Shown: positions 35,534 to 46,779, counted from the stretch's first letter. The stretch is 64,000 bases of DNA from Helianthus annuus (GCF_002127325.2 NC_035435.2:122073127-122137126), one strand, 5' to 3'. Notes: generated by a model from the sequence alone, not told the origin. Numbers and translations are program-made.

Positions 35534-37465
35534 CAGGGAGTTTAACATTTTCTATAAATAAATAAACAATATTTCAAAAACCCTAAAAATTGAAAAACTA
35601 AAAACCAAAAATATGTTTTTAGTTTGTTAAAAAACTTGAAAAACCAAAAATATGTGTTGATTGAATATGCCGAAACCCTCACGGCGGAACAAACATGATT
35701 ACTTTCACAAGATTGAAAAACGGTTTTCAAACTGTCGAAAATCAATGGGTTGTAAATCATGGGGGTACTTTATGTTAGATTTTCTGCAAAACAGAGCACT
35801 TTAGGCAGAAAATGGATGGCGAGACAAAGCTATCAGTATCGGTTTGTCAAATTTTCTTTTAATGATTTTGTATTTTAGGGGGAGAAAAATTGTCAGAAAA
35901 TCCAAAAACATTAGAAAATTTGAAAAAGCCAAAAACATGATAAAATTCAAAATTCGAGTTTTGTGTAAAAAGAGGAAATGATAGTACATCAGTAGACAGT
36001 TACAGTATGCTAAAAAAATGTAATGATTAAATAGCGTTAAAGAGTTTCACTGATGATATGCCGATAGGTTTTTATACATTTAGTAAACTTTTTCGGGATA
36101 TAAACCTAAATTCAAACTTGCTTATTTCGTGGGGAACACTACTTGGATATATAGGTAACCCTTGAAATCTCGTTTGAAGGATCCCTCTTTCTGAGATACT
36201 AGGTCTTTATGCGTAGTGATATCTGGGGTATTATTCCGAGACTTCTGGTGAATGGAAGTTCTGACCTAGTCCCCGAATAATACTTTTCGCATTGCTTGAA
36301 ATACAGCGTCGCCCTTAGCAAAAATTATGAAACAATAAAATTGATAATCATTGTTGAAGAAAAGATCCTCTAAAGGGGACACACCTAAAGTCGAACCGTC
36401 ATCTCTCTGCTGAACGGAAGTTCTGACCTGAGCTCTCACGGTTTCGCATCTAACCCCTTACAGATATCATCTAGGTATATTCACCTGTAAGACTGAATAT
36501 TGGGATCTGGATATGGGAGTATATTCAAGAGGTGGGACACATGAATGAGTTTAAGTTCTTAAAACACCTAATTCGTATCCTGAATCAGTTGAAATTTGTG
36601 TGAAAATTTAAGTGGATCAGTATATCGACAATCTAAGTGAATTGTTTAATTCTTAATGTGTAACTAAGCTCAACGGTACTTGTGACTTGTCAAAAACTGA
36701 TATGATCCTCTGACGTATACTCAAACAAAAATATTGTCTGTAAATATGTTTGTAAATATTTCTTTACTGCTTTATATTTTCAGAAAAATACAAAAAGATT
36801 TTTGATTCTGCTTTATTTTCGACAACCGATGTCTGAGATGCTGAGTTTCAAAATCTGAGTAAGCTGATTGTGTTTCTGAAAATAAAACAAGTTCATTAAT
36901 TTGAAACTTGAATTAAAAATCAAAAATCAAAAACAGTTTGTGATATCTCCAAGGTCATTAGTTTGGACTTGGATGATTAACTGTGGGGGATTTGGATGCT
37001 TATATTGTTATAGAGCCAGTTTCCGATTCTGTTCGCTGAATCTGCAAAATTCTAAAGATTGTTGATAGGGGGAGTGATATAGAAAGTTTGAATTGCCAAA
37101 TTATGATTTCTGAAATTTTATAATGTTATTACTCATAAACGTATGAGTATTGCAGGTAAGAGTCCAGACTACGATCCCAGAAGCATAGTCTAAGGGGGAG
37201 TCTGAAGACGAGCTCAAAGCAAGGGGGAGCTTGTAGCTAGAAAGCGAGGTGTCGATCCCTAAAGCATGGAAGCTTGACGAAAGGGGGAGCCTAAAGAAGC
37301 TGATAAAGATAGAGCCAGGATGAGAACCTGTGAAGAAAAGAAAGAGATTGATTGATGCTTACAGTGTTAGACAATTTGGAAAGAGCTTGAAGACTGATCA
37401 AGACTGAAGATGTGTCATGATAGAGAATCGACACTGAAGACTTCGTCAATGTCCAAGGGGGAGTC
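35534..37465 (+). other. Element B 3' non-coding region with six polypurine-tract-like motifs
   Basis: No ORF of note. AGGGGGAG occurs at about 35877, 37067, 37192, 37222, 37282 and 37455, the last directly before the 3' LTR. Pol is absent. Confidence 0.8.
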
Positions 37466-37891
37466 TGTTAGTGCACTATGTCTGTTGACTTCGTCTTGTA
37501 TCAAGTCATATTATAGGATTGGATAGGATAGTCAGTGTCCGAGGTGCTAGAAACTAAGTTTGATGTAAATGGTGGTGATTTCGCTTGAAAGTGCCAAGAA
37601 CCATTTCAAGCGAAATATAATTCAAGTGATTCCGCTTGAAAATGTCCTTGACCATTTCAAGCGAAATCAGCATGTCTATAAATAGGGTTCTGTTTATTTG
37701 GAGTTGGATTATCAGGGTTGTCTTGTAATCGGTAACGAGGTGCTGCCGAATTGTCTCCAGGTGCTGTAATCAATATTATATCAATATAGAGACTTTATAA
37801 TTACATCGAGCGTCCGTTTCATTTATTCCGCCTTTGACACAGATAAACAACTCTTCTGATCGACTCATTTGGGTCACACAACGATCCTACA
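37466..37891 (+). repeat. Element B 3' LTR
   Basis: TGTTAGTGCAC to GATCCTACA, followed by the duplication AGGTT. Small indels and substitutions separate it from the 5' copy (for example gatcgcattt versus gatcgactcattt). Confidence 0.93.
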
Positions 37892-38295
37892 AGGTTCAAG
37901 GGTTGAATGAACCTATATAAGGGGTGAGTTCCTAAATCAATACAACTCCATGAGACTTATTAATTAAAAATAAAAGTGTCTCATAGACAGGTTTTGTGAT
38001 GATGGTAAAGTGATGATGTATTCGGGATGATGATGTAAACGACTGTAATCAACGAATAGTTGATAGAATCAGGTTGAGAAATGTTGAGATATTTGGATGT
38101 AATCACAGTTCAGATAAGAGTTCAGATATTGGACGTGAAAGTTTTTATTAAATGTACTTTATTTTATGCTTGAAGTCTGATGGTAAAGGGAACCAGGTAT
38201 GTGGGTTTTTTTAAAAGTTGATTGTTATTTACAAAATTGCCCCCTGTTCACATTGGTTCTCACACTAAAGATGGTTCTCGCATGAACCCTACCTG
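37892..38295 (+). other. Element A remnant right of element B
   Basis: Non-coding. It does not resemble the 9701-10320 LTR, so element A was cut before its 3' LTR. It ends abruptly where an antisense LTR-type sequence begins (cctacc|tgtcacaccccc). Confidence 0.6.
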
Positions 38296-38831
38296 TCACA
38301 CCCCCAAAATCCACGAGCGGAGTATCACCGCTGGAGGCGTGACATGACTAGGATCTAGCCACCAATCACAATGAACTCATAGGTATATTTAAATAAAACT
38401 TTCTTTTAGTAACATTAAGTGTTACAATGTTACAAATAATTCACTGTGTACAGCGCAAGCATAATTCACTCGTTTTGTGTTTATAAACCACATGTAAAAA
38501 CCATTAGTCTTGTATTGTGATTCCATGTATCTCGACCCACGACCACTCCAGCCTCCCAGACAGCAAGTTCCAACAATATGCACCTAAAGGCCTGCAAGGC
38601 ATGTAACAACGATTCAACAACAAAGTTGACCGAATTCACAGTTGGTTGTTCATTTTAAAGTTGTTCCAAAAACCATAAGTTCTTTCGTAAACCATGAGTT
38701 AACCAATCCTTTATTTCCCAAACCATAACTAGTGGGGACTACCCCATGTAACCACTAGACCGTTACCATATCGACAATTGACTAAGAAAGTTGTGCCATA
38801 CGTCAATGTCTATCATCATTGACTAGGTGCC
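38296..38831 (-). repeat. Antisense LTR fragment, unclassified gypsy type
   Basis: The sequence starts tgtcacaccccc, the complement of a typical chromovirus LTR end (ggggtgtgaca), and continues about 535 bases without ORF. It stops inside a sentence at 38831/38832, where RT sequence of element C' starts. It is not similar to the LTRs of C or I beyond the terminus. Confidence 0.5.
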
Positions 38832-41163
38832 CGTATTCATCGACGATGTCTTGATTTATTCCAAATCGAAAGCCGAACACGCGCAACATCTACGTTTAGT
38901 CCTCGAATTACTCCAGGGGAACTAACTCTATGCCAACTTCTCCAAGTGCGAATTCTGGTTAGAAGAGGTTCAGTTTCTGGGTCACATCGTGAATAGTCAA
39001 GGTATCCATGTCGACCCTGCGAAGATTGAAGCAGTTAAGAGTTGGATTATGCCAAAGAACCCGTCTAAAGTCCGTTCTTTTCTCGGATTAGCGGGCTATT
39101 ATCGACGATTTATCAAAGGATTCTCTAAGATCGCTGTGCCGCTTACCGCTCTTACGCATAAAGACAGGTCTTTTGTTTGGGGAACCGAACAAGAGTCTGC
39201 ATTCCAAACTCTCAAGCATAAGCTTTCTAATGCTCCCGTTCTCTCATTGCCTGATGGGAACGAAGATTTCATTGTCTACTGTGATGCTTCCAACCTTGGC
39301 CTTGGTTGTGTCCTCATGCAACGAGACAAGGTTATAGCTTACGCTTCTCGACAGCTCAAAATCCACGAGAAGAACTACACAACCCATGATCTCGAGCTAG
39401 GCTCGGTTGTCTTTGCATTAAAGATATGGCGACACTATCTGTATGGTACCAAGTGTACGATCTTCACCGATCACATGAGTTTACAAAACATCTTTAATCA
39501 AAGAGAGCTCAATATGCGTCAACGCCGATGGGTAGAACTCCTCAACGATTACGACTGCGAGATTCGTTATCACCCAGGCAAGGCAAATGTCGTTGCCGAC
39601 GCGCTCAGCAGACAGAGTTATTTGCTCAGTATTCGTAATACCCAAGCCCAATACGATCTCGAAACCCTCATCTGCGAAGCCCAACATGCTTGCTTTAATG
39701 AACGCACCTTGAAGAAGGAGAGAATCTATCACGATGGAGCTCAACTTGTAAGCAAATAGAATGGGATCTTCTATTTTCTGGATCGAATTTGGATCCCTAA
39801 GCGGACCGAATTACGAAAGATTTTAATGGATGAAGCCTACAAATCTCGGTATTCTATTCATTCCAGTGCCGATTCTTTGTTACAAGTACTGGTGGCCGGG
39901 TATGAAAAGGGATATCGCCCTCTATGTCGGAAGATGCCTGACTTGTGCAAGGGTCAAGGCTGAACATCAAAGGCCCTCTGGCTTACTCGAACAACTGCCA
40001 ATTCCTATATGGAAGTGGGAGAGCATAGCTATGGATTTCATAGCCAAGCTTCCACCCACGTCGTTAGGTCACGACAGCATTTGGGTTGTCGTTGATCGTT
40101 TGACCAAATCAGCCCACTTTTTGCCAATACGAGAAGACTACAAGGTAGAGCGATTAGCCCGAATCTACAACGATGAGATCATTTGTAATCATGGTACACC
40201 TCATGACATCATCTCTGACTGTGATGCTCAGTCTACGTCGCGATTGTGGGAAACGTTTCAAGCAGCTCTCGATACGTCGCTTAATCTAAGTACCGCATTC
40301 CATCCTCAAACCGACGGACAGACTAAAAGAACGATCCGTACTCTTGAAGACATGCTCCGTGCGTGTGTCATAGACTTCGGTGGTAATTGGAACAAATACC
40401 TGCCGTTAGTCGAATTCTTGTACAATAACAGTTATCATACCAGCATCCAAATGGCACCATTCGAGTCCCTATAAGGAAGGAGATGTCGATCGCCTATTGT
40501 ATGGCACGAGATCGGTCACTCGCAATTAACCGGTCCGGAGCTATTACAAGAAACGACTGACAAAGTCCTCCAGATCCGAGACAACTTGTTGAAAGCTCGA
40601 AGTAGACAGAAAAGTTACGCCAATAGAAGACGCCAGCCCCTGGAATTTGACGTTGGCGACTACGTACTCCTAAAGGTATCACCTTGGATGGGTGTGGTCA
40701 GATTCGGCAAGAAAGGGAAACTAGCGCCTCGATATGTTGGACCTTTTAAGATTCTGGAGAGGATCGGAAAAGTCGCCTACAGACTCGAACTACCGGAGGA
40801 ACTTAGTAACGTCCACCCGACTTTCCATGTGTCAAACCTCCGAAAATGCCTGGCTGAGCATGATTTGATTGTACCTCTCGATGACCTTCAGATAAACGAA
40901 ACGCTACACTTCGTGGAGAAGCCTGTCGAAATCATGGACCGCCAAACCAAGCAACTCAGGCGCTCGCGCATTCCTATTGTGAAAGTCTGATGGGAAGGCA
41001 AACGAGGCGCGTAGTTCACTAGGGAACTCGGAAGTGACATGAAGGCGAAGTACCCGCAGTTATTCAAGTGAAAGTCTAGAGAGAGAAAGTTCTCAGCGTG
41101 ATTCACGGTGATGTACAGCTTTCAGCCTAATTTCGGGACGAAATTCCCTAAACAAGGGGATGC
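38832..41163 (+). pseudogene. Element C' : truncated pol sharing its LTR with element C
   Basis: It begins inside RT at the FIDD box (cgtattcatcgacgatgtc) and parallels 47408-49725 almost base for base: RT thumb, RNase H ([12 protein letters not shown]), integrase and chromodomain-like tail. Private defects are TAG 39757-39759, a deletion near 39868 and TGA 40988-40990. Defects shared with C are TAA 40472-40474 and TAG 41012-41014. It runs into the LTR at 41164. The 5' part, gag and 5' LTR are missing. Confidence 0.9.
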
Positions 41164-43968
41164 TGTAACACCCCGTGTTATCGAATGCCAAAGTCAAAGT
41201 CAAAGTCAAAGTCAAGATTGACTCCTTTGACCATAGTTAGTCTATTTTATGTTTGCGATTACGTTAGTTGTATTATGTGGAGTAAGTGTTATCAATCAAA
41301 GTAATCGAATGTTCAAATCAATGCGAAACGCTAAACGACTGTGAATAGCAGGAAGTAACAATGCGATAAAGTCAATTAATCAATAATCGAGCTAATCTAA
41401 TCATCATCGAACTCGAGAATCGAATTACGCGATTTCTGGTGTTAGTATACGTGTGTGTGTGCCTTATGTGTTACTTGTGCATGTTTACTTTATGTTATGT
41501 GTGGTAATCAATCGAAACTCGAAACTCAATCGAACTCAATCAAGATTGAATTATGATAATTGGTGGCGAAAGGACAGCGCGAGACATAGGTGATTGTATG
41601 TTAGATATAGTGGTTGGGATTAAAAGTAATTTGAATAGGAAACTCTATCGTATTCTCATCAATCGCAATCGAAATCGAAATATCGAAAATCGTCGCACCG
41701 AACGCTTGAATCAGGCAGCTAAACGATCAGGCTCCCAGCCGATCGAACAGCCCAGCCGATCGGACTGCTGTCCGATCGGACAGGCTGTCCGATCAGGGTG
41801 CCTGACCGATCGGCCAGCCCTTTCCTCTTTTGGAAGCCTATAAATACCCCTTGTCACTTTCAAACTTTCTACTTTTGGAAACCTCTGACCGACCAGCTCG
41901 TGCTCCCCTCCTTTTCTCAGATTCCTTCCGATTCCGGTAAGATTTCATCCTAAATCTTGTACTTTCTTGATCTATACACACTCCTACACCTTTCTATCTT
42001 ACAAATCTTACTTTTTAACCGTGAAATCATCAAGATTCAAGTGTTCAAGGATGAAGTTATCATGGTGTTCTTGAGGAACTCCATGTTTTGGCTCCAATCC
42101 ATCAAGAATCACTTGGATCTAGCCGATTTTCCACATAAATAAACAAAGATCTATCATAGATCTAAACATTTACACGGTGAAAAGGATTGAAAGGATGTTT
42201 TTCCAACTTTCTTTCAACTCTTTTACACTCAATGCCTTCCAACCGGTAGAAATAGAGTTTGAACCGACTCACTTATCATCCTAGTAGTTGTGCGGTTCAA
42301 GATTCGGGTTCTATCCACGAGGTTCACCGATTTCGGGATAAATGTTAAACTCCGTTCTGAATAGTGCACCGGCCGGATTTGGGTGATTCCTGTCCGAGCA
42401 GGAGAAACAAGTAAGAACGAGGGTTCTATGGTTCAACTCGTTGTCAAAGTACCTCGATATAACGACAAACAATCAAAACAGCCAAGTGTTAGACGAACAA
42501 GTCGACCAGGTCAGGAAGCTGACCGATCGGACTGACTGTCCGAACGGATAGCCCAGCCGATCGGATAAGCCAGCCAATCGACCAGGCCAACCGATCGGCT
42601 AGCACATGGCCCCACACTTTAACAGATTCATAAAGTCTAGTATTGAACGAAGTGCTGTTCGATCGGACTATGGTCTGATTTGAATTACTCTTCGGATCAT
42701 GAGATACTATGCTTCAACACTTAATAGATTTTCAACTTGTTCAACACGTTGGAGTGCCACCCGATTGGTCGGACCGTCCGACCAGGTGACACCCTGATAA
42801 GAACTTGTTGTTGAAGTACCTAACTGATCGGTTAAGCCGGCCGATCGAACGGTCCGTTCGATCGATCGACCTGAAAGGTAAGGATACTCCCATGTTTTCA
42901 AATACTACAACGAAAACCTCAAAAGGTCAAACCATCATACACAAACACATCCTTCTCAAAGGAAGAAACAAGCCACTCGAACAGTCCATCCGATCGGCCT
43001 ACTAATCGACCGGACAGACTGTCTGAACGGTCTGGTTAACCGAACGATCAAGCCGTCCGATCGGACCTACCGTCCGATCGACCAGGCTGTCCGACCCTCC
43101 AACACTTGTTTACGTTTTACGCGTTGCTTATCGTTATGCTATCAAACTATTCAGGCTAACCCTACTCTCAAGTGCTCCCTTCAATCCATCAATCACTGTG
43201 AGTATACTCGAACCCTTTTTGCTTTAGCACTTTTGGGTGTTACATACGTTACTTATTCTAAATCACAATCGAACACACTACTCAATTATTTCAAGCGCTA
43301 ACCGTTACCGCATATATTACGTGACTAAATGAATGCTTGTTGTTATGTTTACACGTGGAATGCTGTCTACCTGCCTTAACGACGATAGTACTATAGTTTG
43401 GACTCAGCACCCGTTCACACGGGGGTTGTTAAGGACCATTACTTGCATGGATTACGGTGGTAATCATGTATTGCGAACTGCCTCGGGCAGTCAACCCGCA
43501 GTCATTGGTATCGATAGATCCATGTCGATAATTAACATGCTTCGTTTTCCTCTGTGTACGTGCTGGTTATGCGTAAACTATTTCGAACTCTATTATGCTA
43601 TTATCAAACTTGTATGCTCACCTTTACATTTTATGTATTGACTTTATTTTAACGTATGTGACAGGCAATTAGGATGCTTATCTGCTAGGAAGGCGAGCTT
43701 AGAATAAGCGTCTAGAGCATAGTTGTCTGTAGATCTTGCAGATCGAGTCTCTAGAAGCATTTGAACAATTTTTATATTTAAAATCTGAGTTGTCGGAACA
43801 GAATATTTGAGTTGATGTTATCTGTAATAATTTGTATGCTATTTAAGGTACAGTATGGGACGTATTATATAAATTGAATAGTAATAATAATTGTTATGGA
43901 AACTTCTGGACAATCTGTTTCACTCAGTGCCATGCCCCGATGATTCCGCCATCGGTTGGGGTGTGACA
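41164..43968 (+). repeat. Element C 5' LTR (shared with C'), 2.8 kb
   Basis: TGTAACACCCC to GGGTGTGACA. TATA at 41839-41846, donor-like CG|GTAAGATT at 41936/41937. It contains about fifteen CCGATCGG-type words in four clusters (41738-41812, 42520-42600, 42770-42870, 42988-43085). A 102-codon open frame at 43333-43641 recurs in the other LTR by duplication only. Confidence 0.92.
41839..41846 (+). promoter_or_regulatory. Element C LTR TATA box
   Basis: TATAAATA followed by cccc, directly after the first CCGATCGG cluster. The 3' LTR copy is at 50407-50414. Confidence 0.65.
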
Positions 43969-43971
43969 GAT

Positions 43972-43984
43972 TGGTATCAGAGCC
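43972..43984 (+). other. Element C primer-binding site
   Basis: TGGTATCAGAGCC, three bases after the LTR end; initiator-Met type. Confidence 0.9.
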
Positions 43985-44029
43985 ATAACTATTGGGAATT
44001 AGGCTAGACTCGACCTAGTCCGGGTCGAT

Positions 44030-44040
44030 GTCTTAGAGAC
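44030..44040 (+). repeat. Single GTCT-TAG-AGAC hairpin in the element C leader
   Basis: Identical to the core of several units of the element I array. The surrounding leader sequence (aggctagactcgac, tagactatag) also resembles the element I leader before its array. Confidence 0.6.
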
Positions 44041-44220
44041 CTAGACTATAGTTAGGTACCAACAGACCAAGCTTATGTACTATATATCCTGCTAATTCTC
44101 ATCATCACTGCACACGAATTTTCAGACAGCGACAAGTGACTCAGTCGGGATTAGGTGTGAAAACCGCAAAACTCTCGACTAAACTACTTGTTTGATCTAT
44201 ATTTATCTATAAAACACGGG

Positions 44221-44345
44221 AATTCGCGTTGAACCAGGAGTGAAATCTATACTTTAACGCGGATTTTCGTCGCTCTTCCTAATAAAAAGTCGGAATAAAG
44301 TTGTTTAAGCCAGGGGTGAAACCCTAACCTTGACAACTTATTCCG
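44221..44345 (+). repeat. Two paralogous large hairpins in the element C leader
   Basis: Hairpin 1 pairs AATTCGCGTT (44221-44230) with AACGCGGATT (44256-44265). Hairpin 2 pairs CGGAATAAAGTTGT (44291-44304) with ACAACTTATTCCG (44333-44345), with one bulged A. The loops share CCAGG.GTGAAA, and both are followed by TTTTCG.CGCTC or TTTTTCGCTC. The stems differ completely in sequence yet both pair. Confidence 0.75.
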
Positions 44346-45042
44346 GTTTTTCGCTCATCTCACCAAAGCCTCGACGGACTCCAACGACCTGAACTCACAA
44401 GTATGACCTAGGGAATACGTGCTGAATGCCCAAGAATTGAGACAGAAACACGATCCCGAAAGTCGAAAAGTGACGACAAGTCTATTGAGAAAAGTCGAAT
44501 CACTTTGGGTAGTCAATGTCTAGTAGTCGCAGACGATCTAATTCCCGATTTTATGTGTTTCTAAGTCGGCAGTTGTCACTCTGATAATTCGTCGATTTTA
44601 TGTGTTTTATGTGTAAATTACCTGTTTATGTGTTTAAATTTTGGAGGATTAATCGATTTTTGCTATCACTTCGATCAACACACACGACTCGCATTGCTCT
44701 TCTATCTCAATACGCTAACAAGTCGTTGCAAATCTAGACGACATTGTGATACGATTATACTATACTACTCGATGTGCTATACGCGATCGCCATACACGAA
44801 TGACACGCGAGCTTTGAATGATAGGTTTCTGTATTCTGACTACCTCTGTGATTAAATAGGAATGTGTTTATGTGTCTCTGTGCTCTACGTGCTTATGTGA
44901 CTACGTGAATCTGTGATTATGTGATTATGTGTTTATGTGATACACGTTTCGACGTGTTCCTGAGCTTTAGTAAGTAGTAGACGTGTGAGGTGAGATTCGA
45001 TTTTGATGTGTCTAAGACCTACGACGATGTCTGTTGCAGACC

Positions 45043-46779
45043 ATGTCGTCATCCGGACACCGAACCCCACTTACCCGCCAAGAGAAGAGAGACAGACGTC
45101 TTGCTGCTATCATCGCCAAGCAAGTGGCAAAAGCTGTGAGCGATGTCTATGAAAACGTCAGCAAATCTTCTGAGGAGTCGAGAACTGAAGCTCCCAAAGA
45201 CGCTACCAAGACTGTTTTCAGCTTTAAACAGTTCAAGGCATGCGGACCAAAGGAATTCACCGGAGAAGATGGCCCAACAGCTATGTTTCAATGGTTCGAT
45301 TCCATCGAAGTCACTCTGCGCCAAAGCGGCTGTCCAGAAGATCTCCGTACCCTAAACACAACCGGCGTCTTCCAGCCCCGAGCTCTAGACTGGCGGACGA
45401 CTGAACGAAACAAACGCGGGAATGATGCAGCTTATGAGCTGACATGGAAGGAGCTGAAAGCCATCATGATGGACGAATTCTGCCCTCCCCATGAACGCCA
45501 AAAGCTGGAGGATGAGTTTTGGAACATTAAGCAGAAGAATGGAGATAACGCTGCCTTGACTGCACGCTTTAAACTGCTCAACATCATTTGTCCCGATCAA
45601 GTCAAGACGTCAGACATGGCCATCAAGAAGTACATTCGAGCTCTACCCGATTGTGTTGCCGGCTTTGTTCATGCCGCCAAGACATCATCAATTGAGGAGA
45701 CTTACTTGCTTGCCGCCGAGATCAACGACAAGCGAGTAAAAGCTGGTTTTTGGGATAAGCCCTCCAAGTCTCTACATCAAGCTACCACTGCATCAACCGC
45801 CGAAATCGCCACTGCTCAACCATCCAAGTCATCACGCCGCAAGAAGAAGCACAACAACAACAACTCCAGCAATAAAAACTGTGCTGTCACTACCACTGCT
45901 GCTCCTCTACAAGCCGTACCGGCTCAGCAGCAGTCTCATCATCGACCAGCACCAATTACTCAAGCGCCGCCAGCAAAGCGTGCTTACACAGGTCCCCACC
46001 CGCTCTGTCCGACATGCTCATATCATCATCCGGTGGGTCTTGCCTGTCGTTTCTGCGCTCATTGCAATCTGTACGACCATTTTACTGCTAATTGTCGCTT
46101 TGGCCCTCGTCAAGCCCTAGTTCAAGCCACTGCTCATCAAGCTCTACTTCCAGCCCTGCAAGGCCAACTCGTGGCTCAAGCACCCGCGATCAATGCTCGA
46201 GTCTGCTTTGCTTGTGGTGACCCTAACCACTTTGCAAACATGTGCCCGAACAGGGTTGTGAAGCAAGAACCCCAGCAGCAGCATCAACAAGCAGCACGCG
46301 CCAGAACCTTCAACATCAATGCTCGTCAAGCTCAGACTGACAACAACGTGGTTAATGGTACGTTCCTTGTGAATGGTATTTATGCATCATGTTTGTTTAA
46401 TACTGGAGCCGATAACTGCTTTGTGTCGTTTGAATTCGAGAAGCTCCTTAGTCGTAAGCGCTCTTATCTTCCCTCGTCATTCGAAGTTGAAGTCGCTACT
46501 GGAAGAACTTTCGCCGTAAATTCTGTTCTCCGTGATTGTACTCTCGAGCTCGACAATCACATCTTTCCAATCGACCTTATCCCGATGCAACTCGGAAGTT
46601 TCGACATCATAGTAGGCATGGACTTTCTACGCGAAAACCATGCTGAAGTTGTGTGCTTCGACAAGATGATTCGATTCTCGCTCGCGAATGGTGATTTATT
46701 ATGTGTGTACGGTGAAACTGCTTCGAAAGGTCTCAAGCTCATGTCATGTGTCCAAGCTAGCAAGTATCTCCGCAAGTAA
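45043..46779 (+). CDS. Element C gag and protease
   Basis: ATG 45043 follows an acceptor-like TTGCAG (AG 45038-45039). Order: gag core (FSFKQFKACGPKEFTGEDGP, ELTWKELKAIMMDEFCPP), a basic Asn/Gln-rich linker with RRKKKHNNNN, a C/H cluster CPTCSYHHPVGLACRFCAHC, a CCHC knuckle CFACGDPNHFANMC (about residue 385), and protease SCLFNTGADNCF. The protease has NTG where DTG is expected, so its catalytic Asp appears lost. TAA at 46777-46779 ends it in the same frame as the RT that follows. It is about 578 residues. Confidence 0.85.
   Translation: MSSSGHRTPLTRQEKRDRRLAAIIAKQVAKAVSDVYENVSKSSEESRTEAPKDATKTVFSFKQFKACGPKEFTGEDGPTAMFQWFDSIEVTLRQSGCPEDLRTLNTTGVFQPRALDWRTTERNKRGNDAAYELTWKELKAIMMDEFCPPHERQKLEDEFWNIKQKNGDNAALTARFKLLNIICPDQVKTSDMAIKKYIRALPDCVAGFVHAAKTSSIEETYLLAAEINDKRVKAGFWDKPSKSLHQATTASTAEIATAQPSKSSRRKKKHNNNNSSNKNCAVTTTAAPLQAVPAQQQSHHRPAPITQAPPAKRAYTGPHPLCPTCSYHHPVGLACRFCAHCNLYDHFTANCRFGPRQALVQATAHQALLPALQGQLVAQAPAINARVCFACGDPNHFANMCPNRVVKQEPQQQHQQAARARTFNINARQAQTDNNVVNGTFLVNGIYASCLFNTGADNCFVSFEFEKLLSRKRSYLPSSFEVEVATGRTFAVNSVLRDCTLELDNHIFPIDLIPMQLGSFDIIVGMDFLRENHAEVVCFDKMIRFSLANGDLLCVYGETASKGLKLMSCVQASKYLRK

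Larger units (their letters stand above)
30253..37891 (+). mobile_element. Element B: non-autonomous gag-only LTR retrotransposon (copia-like), 7.6 kb
   Basis: The target duplication is an exact AGGTT on both sides (30248-30252, 37892-37896). The LTRs are 424 and 426 bp (TGTTAG...CCTACA), with an initiator-Met PBS and a polypurine tract. The interior encodes only a long gag-like polyprotein; no integrase, RT or RNase H motif is present in the remaining 1.9 kb. This fits the TR-GAG class, which depends on an autonomous relative. The gag type (UBN2-like, CCHC knuckles) suggests a copia/SIRE-like donor. About 13 differences between the LTRs by eye put it near element I in age. Confidence 0.9.
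9701..38295 (+). mobile_element. Element A: degraded Ty3/gypsy, Tat lineage, host of two nested insertions
   Basis: The order is LTR, PBS with the ccaccgtgggg motif, gag, protease, RT (YVDD), RNase H, a second RNase H domain and integrase, with no chromodomain. The second RNase H (NNEAEYKALIAG near 28470) between RT-RNase H and integrase marks the Tat lineage. Element I interrupts gag (11362-25489) and element B interrupts the 3' region (30253-37891). Removing both leaves about 6.8 kb. The 3' LTR is missing, because the element stops at 38295 against foreign sequence. Many nonsense and frame breaks show it is dead and older than its inserts. Confidence 0.85.

Noticed and set aside
43333..43641. 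102-codon open frame present in both LTRs of element C (also 51882-52190)
   Set aside because: Near identity is due to LTR copying; no domain, and no independent evidence of coding.
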